Below are positions 27,165-33,943 of a DNA stretch of 64,000 nt, piece after piece. A program made the translations under genes and the position numbers. Within the stretch, counting starts at the first letter, position 1; each line of letters starts with the position of its first letter. The notes under the pieces are model-generated. The model was not told where the DNA came from. It saw only the letters and a program-made list of their open reading frames with translations, and made no database searches. The stretch comes from Arenimonas composti TR7-09 = DSM 18010 (GTDB lineage: Bacteria > Pseudomonadota > Gammaproteobacteria > Xanthomonadales > Xanthomonadaceae), in NCBI RefSeq assembly GCF_000426365.1, contig NZ_AUFF01000007.1, forward strand, positions 62,001 through 126,000. The letters are read 5' to 3'.

Positions 27165-27757
27165 TGCGCACCTTCGTCCTGCGCGCCCGCGCCGCGCCGA
27201 CCGACGCCGCCCGCCTGCTCGCCGGCGTCGGCGGAGATGCCCATTCGGAGGTGCTCGCGCACACGCTGATGAACGCCATCTTCGTCGCGCAGTCGCATCG
27301 CGACGATGTCGTGGTGTACCTGGTGCTGGAGAGCACGCACGACTACTCGCGGACGATCCGCTTCGAGGCCGCGGCGATGACCGGCATCGGCGGCTTCCAC
27401 GAAGCGGCGCTGCTGGCGAAGATCGCCGCGGCGCTCGACGCGTCGCGCGGCATGGGCAAGGACGAGGCGCGCGCGGTCGAACCCGGCGTGACCGTTCGCA
27501 CCACCGCGTTCGAGCGCCTGGTGCAGGAACTCGCCGCCGGCCACGCGCTGTACGTGATGGATCCGAAGGGTGCGCCGGTGGGCGACGTCGACTTCGCGCC
27601 GGAGCCGTGCTTCCTGCTCACCGACCACATCCCGATGCCGAAGAAGGCCTGGCCCGGGCTGGAGCGACTCGGCGCCCGCAAGCTCAGTCTCGGGCCGCGG
27701 ATGCTGTTCGCGTCGCAGTGCGTGGTGCTGATCCACCACGCGCTCGACATGCGCTGA
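27164..27757 (+). CDS. trmY: TrmY-like SPOUT methyltransferase (DUF358)
   Basis: This 197-residue protein matches the TrmY family: opening MRTFVLRARAAPTDAARLL, then LAHTLMNAIFVAQSHRDDV, TIRFEAAAMTGIGGFHEAAL, and a knot region with FLLTDHIPMPKKAW and KLSLGPRMLFASQCV. TrmY methylates N1 of pseudouridine 54 in archaeal tRNA. Bacterial copies are scattered and their target is not settled. It is coupled to the pirin gene by a TGATG overlap. The gene symbol is given by family resemblance only. It is convergent with the sensor kinase gene, with 12 bases between stops. Confidence 0.82.
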   Translation: MRTFVLRARAAPTDAARLLAGVGGDAHSEVLAHTLMNAIFVAQSHRDDVVVYLVLESTHDYSRTIRFEAAAMTGIGGFHEAALLAKIAAALDASRGMGKDEARAVEPGVTVRTTAFERLVQELAAGHALYVMDPKGAPVGDVDFAPEPCFLLTDHIPMPKKAWPGLERLGARKLSLGPRMLFASQCVVLIHHALDMR

Positions 27758-27769
27758 CGCGGCGCCGGA

Positions 27770-29041
27770 TCACCCGCCGAAGCGCAGCGTCGCCACCGTG
27801 CCGCGCTCCGGATCCGGCTGCAGCTCCAGTCGCCAGCCGAGGTGCTCGCACAGCCGCGCGGTCAGTTCCAGGCCGATGCCCGAATCGCCGCGGCTGCCGT
27901 CGCCGCGCGCCATGCGCGTGTAGAGCTCGCTGATCCGTTCCGGACTCATGCCGTGCCCGGGATCGCGGATCACGACGGCCGGTCCCGGCGCGATGCGGAT
28001 GTCGACGACGCCGCTGTCGCTGTTCTCGATCGCGTTGCGCAGCAGGTTGCCGACCGCGGCGCGCACGATGCCCGGCGGCGCGTCGATCGCGACCGGCGGC
28101 GACGGCGCCAGCCGCAGCTGCAGCGATTTGCCGGCGGTCAGGTGCTCGTGCGCGTCGACGATCTCGGCGAGCAGCGCGTCCAGCGCGAGCGGCCGCGTGC
28201 CGCGCGCGAGCCGCGACGGATCCTTCGCGAGCGCCAGCAGCATCGCGATCAGCTGCTCCATCTCGCGCGCGCTGCGCTGGATACGCTGCAGCTGGTGGCG
28301 CACGGTCGCGGCGCCGGCCCCGGGCTGCAGCGCCAGTTCGGCGGCGCCGCTGATCACCGCGACCGGCGTGCGCAGTTCGTGGCTGGCCGTGTTGACGAAC
28401 ACGCGCTCGCGCTCGACGAATTCGGCGTTGCGCTGCAGGAAGCCGTTGAACGCGTCGGCGATCACGACCAGCTCGGCGCCGGCGTCGGGCTCCAGCACCA
28501 CGCGTCCCGCCTCGCGCTCGGGCTGCATCGCGCCGATGCGTTCGGCGAGCCGGCTCAGCGGCCGCAGCAGCCGGCTCACGCCGACCACCGCGGCGACGCC
28601 GATCGCCGCCAGCAGCAGCAGCGCGGCCGCGACCGTGAGCCACTCCGAGCCCGATTCGTCGCGCGTGAACCCGTCGATGTCCATCGCCAGCAGGTGGCGC
28701 ACGCCGCCGTCGTCGCGCACCAGCACCACGTATTCGGCCGCGCCGATGCGCAGGTCGTCGTGCAGGCCGGGCGCCAGTCCCGACAGTTCCGGCGGCAGCG
28801 CCGGATCGTCGCCGCGGTAGACCGCGATGCCGGCCGTGCCGTCCCAGCGGAAGGCCGGATCGGTGCGGCGACGTTCGAGGAAGTGGTCGAGCTCGACCGT
28901 CAGCAGCGATCGCCAGACGCTGCGCTCCACGTACTCGACCACGAACGCGCCCTGCGCGATCACCGCCACCGTCAGCGCGGTCGCGAACGCGAGCAGCCAC
29001 AGCACGATCCGCCGGCGCAGGCTGGCCGGGCGCGCGCTCAC
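27770..29041 (-). CDS. Sensor histidine kinase, ColS-like
   Basis: This 423-residue inner-membrane kinase has transmembrane helices at about 10-32 and 148-172 flanking a periplasmic sensor domain of roughly 115 residues. A HAMP-like linker (RLLRPLSRLAERI) follows. The H box is FVNTASHELRTPVAVISG. The N box is NLLRNAIENSD. ATP-lid glycines are in RDPGHGMSPE and GDSGIGLEL. The periplasmic part starts with EYVERS, an ExxE pair of the type used for metal sensing in ColS, but that match is short. The start is GTG overlapping the regulator's stop (GTGA). Its context beside PAP2 and EptA genes supports a ColRS assignment. Confidence 0.85.
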   Translation of the reverse strand: MSARPASLRRRIVLWLLAFATALTVAVIAQGAFVVEYVERSVWRSLLTVELDHFLERRRTDPAFRWDGTAGIAVYRGDDPALPPELSGLAPGLHDDLRIGAAEYVVLVRDDGGVRHLLAMDIDGFTRDESGSEWLTVAAALLLLAAIGVAAVVGVSRLLRPLSRLAERIGAMQPEREAGRVVLEPDAGAELVVIADAFNGFLQRNAEFVERERVFVNTASHELRTPVAVISGAAELALQPGAGAATVRHQLQRIQRSAREMEQLIAMLLALAKDPSRLARGTRPLALDALLAEIVDAHEHLTAGKSLQLRLAPSPPVAIDAPPGIVRAAVGNLLRNAIENSDSGVVDIRIAPGPAVVIRDPGHGMSPERISELYTRMARGDGSRGDSGIGLELTARLCEHLGWRLELQPDPERGTVATLRFGG

Positions 29042-29733
29042 GGCCAGTCCCCGCGCGGCGCCGCGCGCGCGAGCCGGTAGCCGACCCGCGGCACGGTCTG
29101 GATGAGCTTCGTCTCGAAGGGTCCGTCGACTTCCCGCCGCAGCTCGTAGACATGCGAGCGCAGCGCGTCGCCGTCCGGCGGCGTGTCGCCCCACAGCGCC
29201 TGTTCCAGCTGCTCGCGCGCCACCACCGCGGGCGAGGCGCGCAGCAGCACCTCGAGCAGCTTGCGACCGGCCGGGAACAGATGCAGCGGCTTGCCGGCGC
29301 GCGTCGCCTCCAGCGTCGACAGGTCCAGGCGCAGGTCCTCCACCTCGAGCACCCGCGACCGCGCGCGGCCCTGCACGCGCGACTGCAGGCTCTGCAGCCG
29401 CGCCTCGAGCTCGGCCAGGTCGAAGGGCTTGGTCAGGTAGTCGTCGGCGCCGGCGCGGAAGCCGAGCAGCTTGTCGGGCAGTTCGTCGCGCGCGGTGAGC
29501 ATGATCACCGGCACGTCGCTGCCGCCTTCGACGCGCAGCTTGCGCAGCACTTCGGGCCCGTCCATGCGCGGCAGCATCCAGTCCAGGATCACCGCGTCGA
29601 ACGCCTGCGTCAGCGCCAGATGCAGGCCGGTGATGCCGTCGGGGGCGGCGTCGAGCACGTGCCCGCGCGCCTCGAAATAGGCGAACAGGTTCGCGACCAT
29701 GTTGCGGTTGTCTTCGATGACCAGCAGGCGCAT
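29038..29733 (-). CDS. OmpR-family response regulator, ColR-like
   Basis: This 231-residue regulator has a receiver domain with the acidic pair in LVIEDN, the phosphorylation site in AVILDWMLPRMDG (D51) and the conserved Lys in DYLTKPFDL. An OmpR-type winged-helix DNA-binding domain follows (about 130-225, with SHVYELRREVDGPF and VPRVGYRLA). It is cotranscribed with the downstream kinase (4-base overlap) and divergent, across 177 bases, from the PAP2-EptA pair that it probably controls. The ATG at 29733 begins the conserved MRLLVIED. Confidence 0.93.
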   Translation of the reverse strand: MRLLVIEDNRNMVANLFAYFEARGHVLDAAPDGITGLHLALTQAFDAVILDWMLPRMDGPEVLRKLRVEGGSDVPVIMLTARDELPDKLLGFRAGADDYLTKPFDLAELEARLQSLQSRVQGRARSRVLEVEDLRLDLSTLEATRAGKPLHLFPAGRKLLEVLLRASPAVVAREQLEQALWGDTPPDGDALRSHVYELRREVDGPFETKLIQTVPRVGYRLARAAPRGDWP

Positions 29734-29910
29734 GGCGGATCCGGGACGTCGACGGGCGTCGGCGGCGGGAGTATCGCGCCTGCGATGTCGGAATTCCGTG
29801 CGCCGCTTAACCGGCGCCTTACCCGGCTCCGACGCCGCTCCGACGTTCCCGGGACGGGCTTCCGACGCGGGTGCGACCAGCCTGTGCGCCCCGGATGTGG
29901 AAGGTCGTGG

Positions 29911-30573
29911 ATGCGCAGGGACGAGGTGGTGCTGTGGTGGACGCCGCTGGCCGGATTCGCGGCGGGCATGGCGTGGCTGGTCGGGCTGGGCGGTGACTTC
30001 GTGGTCGCCGACCGGCTGTACGCGCTCGAGGGCGGGCGCTGGGCGCTGCGCTCGCACTGGCTGACGGAGGCGCTGCTGCACGACGCGGCGCGGAACGCCT
30101 GCGTGCTGGCGTTCGTGGTCGTGCTGGTCGCGTGGCTGGCCAGCCTGCGCCTGCCGCGCGCGCGGCGCTGGCGGCGGCCGCTGGGCTACCTCGTGCTGGC
30201 GGTGGCGACGAGCACGCTGCTGGTCGCGGCGATCAAGGCGACCAGCCCGCTCGGCTGCCCGTGGGACCTGGCCCGCTACGGCGGCGCCTTCGACACGGCG
30301 ACGTGGCCGGGCCGCTGCTTCCCCGCCGGCCACGCGAGCGCCGGCTACGCGTGGCTCGCGCTGTACTTCTTCCTGCTGGCGGTGCGGCCGGCGTGGCGGC
30401 TCGCCGGACTCGCGGCAGGGCTCGGGCTGGGACTGGTGTTCGGCGTGGTGCAGCAGCTGCGCGGCGCGCATTTCCTGTCGCATGACCTGGTGACCGCGCT
30501 GCTCTGCTGGACCGTCGCGCTCGGCCTGTCGCGGCCGGTGCTGCGCCTGCCGGCCGAAGGACGGACCGAGTGA
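29911..30573 (+). CDS. PAP2-family phosphatase (lipid A/undecaprenyl type)
   Basis: This 220-residue inner-membrane protein has five or six transmembrane helices. The three PAP2 active-site motifs are KATSPLGCPWDL (about 110), CFPAGHASAGYAW (about 137) and RGAHFLSHDL (about 181). Relatives remove phosphate from lipid A, phosphatidylglycerol phosphate or undecaprenyl diphosphate. The start at ATG 29911 is preferred over a GTG nine codons upstream. It overlaps the EptA-like gene by GTGA, so dephosphorylation and phosphoethanolamine transfer are probably linked steps in envelope modification. Confidence 0.88.
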   Translation: MRRDEVVLWWTPLAGFAAGMAWLVGLGGDFVVADRLYALEGGRWALRSHWLTEALLHDAARNACVLAFVVVLVAWLASLRLPRARRWRRPLGYLVLAVATSTLLVAAIKATSPLGCPWDLARYGGAFDTATWPGRCFPAGHASAGYAWLALYFFLLAVRPAWRLAGLAAGLGLGLVFGVVQQLRGAHFLSHDLVTALLCWTVALGLSRPVLRLPAEGRTE

Positions 30574-32240
30574 GCGTGGTGATGTCCCGTACCGGGCCGG
30601 CGTGGCAGGGCGCGGTCGACGCGGTGCGCGCGTGGCGGCCGCTGCTGTCGGTGGAGGCGCTGGCGGTGGCCGCGAGCCTGTTCTTCGCGCTGACCGCCAA
30701 CACCGCGTTCTGGCGCGCCGTGGCGGCCGGCGGCGCGATGCCGTGGCGGCTGGCGGTGGCCGCGTTCGTGATGGTTTTCGCCGGTCACGCGCTGCTGCTC
30801 GGCGCACTGCTGGCGCGGCCGTGGGCGAAGCCGCTGCTCGCGCTGCTGGTGGTCGTGACCGCGGCGGCGTCGTTCTACACGCAGGCATACGGCGTCTACC
30901 TCGACGCCGACATGCTGCTGGGCACGCTGCACACCGAGTGGGCGGAGTCGCGCGAGCTGCTGACACCGGGCCTGGCCTGGCATCTGCTGGTGTTCGCGGG
31001 GCTGCCGTGCCTGCTGCTGGGGCGGATCCGTCTGGTACGGCGGGCGCCCGCGCGCGCGCTGCTGGTCCGCGCCGGGTTCCTCGCGGCGATGGCGGCGCTG
31101 CTGGCCGCGGGCGCCGCGTTCGGGTTCAAGGATCTCTCGGCGCTGGTGCGCAACCACCGCGAGGTGCGCTACCTGGTGACACCGGCGAACTACGTCTACG
31201 GGCTGGGCCAGCTCGCGTTCGCCGGCGCCGCGACCGGCGACACGCCGCTGCAGGTGGTCGCGCCGGATGCCCGCCGCGTCGCGCCCGCGGTGGCGCGGCG
31301 GCCGCGGCTGCTGGTGATGGTCGTCGGCGAGACGGTGCGCGCCGACCACTGGGGCCTCAACGGGTATGCGCGGCAGACCACGCCGCGGCTCGCGCGCCGG
31401 TCGCTGGTGAACTTCGGCGATGTCCAGGCCTGCGGCAGCAGTACCGAGGTCTCGCTGCCGTGCATGTTCTCGCCGTACGGGCGCCGCGATTACGACGCGG
31501 CGCGCATCCGCGGCAGCCAGTCGGTGCTGCATGTGCTGGACCGCGTCGGCGTCGACGTGCGCTGGCGCGACAACCAGACCGGCTGCAAGGGCGTCTGCCG
31601 CGGCCTGCGTTACGAGACGGTGTCCCCGGACGCCGACCCCGCGCTCTGCGACGGCCTGCACTGCCTGGACGGGATGCTGCTGCGCGACCTGCCGCTGCAG
31701 CCCGACGCGGGCGGCGGCGATCGCGTCGTCGTGCTGCACATGCTCGGCAACCACGGGCCCAGCTACTTCCAGCGCTATCCGCCGGCGTTCCGCCGCTTCC
31801 TGCCGGCCTGCGAGACCGCCGAACTGGGCGACTGCAGCGGCGAGCAGATCGTCAACGCCTACGACAACGCGCTGCTCTACACCGACCACGTGCTCGACGG
31901 CCTGATCGACCGGCTCGAGACCGTCGACGGCTTCGACACCGCGCTGCTCTACGTCGCCGACCACGGCGAATCGCTCGGCGAGAGCGGCCTCTACCTGCAC
32001 GGCGTGCCGTGGCCCGTGGCGCCGCGCGAGCAGCTGCAGGTGCCGATGGTGCTGTGGTTCGGGCCCGGCTTCGCGGACGGCGCGGGGATCGACACCGCGT
32101 GCGTGCAGCGCCGCGCCACGCGGCCGGCGAGCCACGACGACCTGTTTTCGACCCTGCTCGGCCTGTTCGACGTGCAAGCCGCGGCGCGCGATCCGGCGCA
32201 CGACCTGCTCGCCCCGTGCCGCCGCGGCATACCGGGCTAG
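30570..32240 (+). CDS. eptA: Phosphoethanolamine transferase, EptA-like
   Basis: This 556-residue inner-membrane enzyme would add phosphoethanolamine to lipid A, lowering its charge and polymyxin binding. Five N-terminal transmembrane helices (about 20-190) precede a periplasmic alkaline-phosphatase-fold domain. Zn/catalytic motifs are VVGETVRADHWGLNGY (Glu), CGSSTEVSLPCMFS (nucleophile Thr), ADHGESLGESG (Asp-His) and LYLHGVP (His). Several Cys pairs fit the stabilising disulfides of the family. The start is GTG 30570 overlapping the PAP2 stop. ATG 30582 is an alternative. Likely regulated by the divergent ColRS-like system. Confidence 0.92.
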   Translation: MSVVMSRTGPAWQGAVDAVRAWRPLLSVEALAVAASLFFALTANTAFWRAVAAGGAMPWRLAVAAFVMVFAGHALLLGALLARPWAKPLLALLVVVTAAASFYTQAYGVYLDADMLLGTLHTEWAESRELLTPGLAWHLLVFAGLPCLLLGRIRLVRRAPARALLVRAGFLAAMAALLAAGAAFGFKDLSALVRNHREVRYLVTPANYVYGLGQLAFAGAATGDTPLQVVAPDARRVAPAVARRPRLLVMVVGETVRADHWGLNGYARQTTPRLARRSLVNFGDVQACGSSTEVSLPCMFSPYGRRDYDAARIRGSQSVLHVLDRVGVDVRWRDNQTGCKGVCRGLRYETVSPDADPALCDGLHCLDGMLLRDLPLQPDAGGGDRVVVLHMLGNHGPSYFQRYPPAFRRFLPACETAELGDCSGEQIVNAYDNALLYTDHVLDGLIDRLETVDGFDTALLYVADHGESLGESGLYLHGVPWPVAPREQLQVPMVLWFGPGFADGAGIDTACVQRRATRPASHDDLFSTLLGLFDVQAAARDPAHDLLAPCRRGIPG

Positions 32241-32920
32241 AGCGCCAGCGACTGGTCGGCGATGGACACGTGTGTGATCCGCTCGCCGTTCCAGAAGTAG
32301 GTCAGGTGCGCGCCCTGCACCACCGGGCGCAGCACGTCGGGGTGGAACACCGCGACGCACTGGCCGCCCGGATGGCGGACGCTGTCGTAGACGACGCCGT
32401 CGCTGCCGGCGGCGCGCCACGCGGCGGCGGCGCGCTGGCTGGCGCTGTAGTCGGCGGGGTCGTGCAGCTCCGGCCAGCCGCCGCGCAGGTCGTGCAGCGC
32501 CGCGACGAGGTCGCCGGCGTAGCAGCGCATGCCGATCCGGCACGGCGGCTCGCGCGTGCGGGCGAGGAAGCGGTCGCGGTGGTACACGGTTTCGCGGATC
32601 GCGGTCTCGCGGTCGCGGGCGGCGTAGTACACGCCCCGGTCGCCGGTGGAGAAGCGCGAGCCCTCGGGATTGGGGTGCGTGAACGCCGCCATGATCGGCG
32701 TGGTTCCGGGGCCGCTGATGCGCCGCTCCGGCGCCACCAGGCTGATCGCGCCCAGTTCCTGGCGCAGGCGCGGGTTGGTCAGGCCTTCGATCTCGTAGAT
32801 CGCCTCGAGGTCGCCGGGGTCGGCGATCGCGTCGAACAGGCCCACCGGCGGGAAACGACTCGACACGATCCGCCACGCCGGTCGCCAGTCGACCCGCGCC
32901 AGCGGCGGCAGCGTGCTCAT
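32237..32920 (-). CDS. RES-domain toxin (NAD+ phosphorylase type)
   Basis: This 227-residue protein has a RES domain. The conserved Arg is in GSRFSTGDRGVYYAA, the Glu in AIRETVYH and the Ser in DYSASQ. RES toxins degrade NAD+. The longer N-terminus (about 60 residues with FDAIADPGDLEAIYEIEG) is usual for this subgroup. The start ATG overlaps the antitoxin stop as ATGA, the standard antitoxin-first layout. Its 3' end overlaps the convergent eptA stop by four bases. Confidence 0.92.
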   Translation of the reverse strand: MSTLPPLARVDWRPAWRIVSSRFPPVGLFDAIADPGDLEAIYEIEGLTNPRLRQELGAISLVAPERRISGPGTTPIMAAFTHPNPEGSRFSTGDRGVYYAARDRETAIRETVYHRDRFLARTREPPCRIGMRCYAGDLVAALHDLRGGWPELHDPADYSASQRAAAAWRAAGSDGVVYDSVRHPGGQCVAVFHPDVLRPVVQGAHLTYFWNGERITHVSIADQSLAL

Positions 32921-33318
32921 CCCCAGCCCCGCTGCGCGTCCAGGTACTGGCGCACCACGTACAGGTCCGCGACCTGGCCACCCAGCATCCGCTCGAGCGC
33001 GCTGCGGCCGCCGAAGAGCGGCGCGTCATTGGGCCGGCGCAGCCAGCCGTCGGCCTGGGCGTCGTCGGGGAACAGCAGGTGCAGCGCCTTGTAGATGCCC
33101 AGCAGGTAGCTGATCCGTTCGATCACGTCGTGTGGCACCGCGCCGGCGCGCTCCTTCTTCCAGCGGAAGTACGTGGACCGCCCCGGCATGCCGAGCAGGC
33201 GCCGCTCCTGGTCCGCGCTCAGGCCCCAGGCCGCGGCGAGGTTGAAGAACGCGCGCAGCGCCGGCCCGGCGAGGTCGCGGCGGGCGGGGAGCGGGGGAAC
33301 GGGGATCGGTGTAGTCAT
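32917..33318 (-). CDS. Xre/MbcA/ParS-type antitoxin of the RES pair
   Basis: This 133-residue antitoxin has an N-terminal helix-turn-helix part (LAAAWGLSADQERRLLGMPGRSTYFRWKKE in outline) and the DUF2384 C-terminal part (IERISYLLGIYKALHLLFP ... WLRRPNDAPLFGGRSALERML), which plugs the toxin active site. ATG 33318 is chosen. A longer frame to 33351 lacks support and would run over the putative operator. It probably autoregulates the operon through the inverted repeat just upstream. Confidence 0.9.
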   Translation of the reverse strand: MTTPIPVPPLPARRDLAGPALRAFFNLAAAWGLSADQERRLLGMPGRSTYFRWKKERAGAVPHDVIERISYLLGIYKALHLLFPDDAQADGWLRRPNDAPLFGGRSALERMLGGQVADLYVVRQYLDAQRGWG

Positions 33319-33326
33319 CTGGCTAA

Positions 33327-33368
33327 TCCCGATACGAACCAACATCAGCAATTTGGTCCTGATCGGGA
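33327..33368. promoter_or_regulatory. Putative operator of the RES-Xre operon
   Basis: Inverted 7-base arms TCCCGAT (33327-33333) and ATCGGGA (33362-33368) are separated by 28 bases, immediately upstream of the antitoxin start. The spacing suits two half-sites bound by an antitoxin dimer. Prediction by eye. Confidence 0.4.
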
Positions 33369-33453
33369 CTTATTGCAAGCACCGCCTCGCTTGATGCAGG
33401 TCAGGGAGGGCGACGCGGCCGGCCGCCAGCATGGGCACGCCAGGAGGTGAGCC

Positions 33454-33570
33454 ATGCTTCATGACGACCACGACCCGTCTCCGCCCGACGCGACCTCGGG
33501 ACGACTCTGCGACTGCCTCGACGATTACGAGTCGCTGGACCCCGAATCCGCGGCCGGCCTCGGGCTGTGA
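33454..33570 (+). CDS. 38-residue acidic protein of unknown function
   Basis: A very strong ribosome-binding site (AGGAGGTGA) lies five bases before ATG 33454. The frame encodes MLHDDHDPSPPDATSGRL... with a CDC pair in the middle (LCDCLDDYES) and ends in TGA overlapping the GTG of the next gene (GTGA). The perfect SD and coupling make it a credible small gene rather than a chance frame. The His/Asp/Cys content hints at metal binding, but this is speculation. Confidence 0.65.
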   Translation: MLHDDHDPSPPDATSGRLCDCLDDYESLDPESAAGLGL

Positions 33571-33815
33571 GCGGACCGCTACCGGACGACCGCGCCCCGA
33601 ATCCGCCGATCGACATCGACGCGGCGCGCGTCGCGGCGCTGCTGGACCTCGAGGTCGGCGCGTTCCGCGCGCTGATGGCCGACGGCAAGGTGACGGTCCT
33701 GTGCGAACGCGGCACCGGCGCCGATGCGGGCCGCTGGCGCGCGACGTTCTGGTACGGCGGCCGCCGCGCGCGCTTGGTCGTGGATCCGAAGGGGCGCATC
33801 CTCGACGAAGGCTGA
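33567..33815 (+). CDS. DUF6522-like small protein
   Basis: This 82-residue soluble protein begins with GTG 33567. It reads as a short helix (DIDAARVAALLDLEVGAFRALMADG), then a beta-hairpin domain (KVTVLCERGTGADAGRWRATFWYGG, RARLVVDPKGRIL). The pattern VLCERG...WR.TFWYGGRRARLVVD matches the small family catalogued as DUF6522, found in proteobacteria near respiratory or copper genes. Function is unknown. It is coupled to the 38-residue gene and lies 128 bases before the Mrp operon. Confidence 0.72.
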   Translation: MSGPLPDDRAPNPPIDIDAARVAALLDLEVGAFRALMADGKVTVLCERGTGADAGRWRATFWYGGRRARLVVDPKGRILDEG

Positions 33816-33838
33816 ATCGCGTCGGTTAACATCCGGGC

Positions 33839-33943
33839 ATGGACGAGTTCACCGCCCGCGCGTTCCCGCGCCGCTTCCGGCTGGCCACGGAACAGGCCCG
33901 CATGCCGACCGCCCGCGCCTGTGGCGCGGCAGGGGTCGGCTGA
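33839..33943 (+). CDS. Possible 34-residue leader peptide before mrpA
   Basis: ATG 33839 opens a basic 34-codon frame (MDEFTARAFPRRFRLATEQA...) whose TGA stop shares its last base with the mrpA ATG (TGATG). A TAACAT box six bases before the ATG could give a nearly leaderless transcript. The coupling suggests a translated leader, but codon content alone does not prove it. Confidence 0.3.
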   Translation: MDEFTARAFPRRFRLATEQARMPTARACGAAGVG

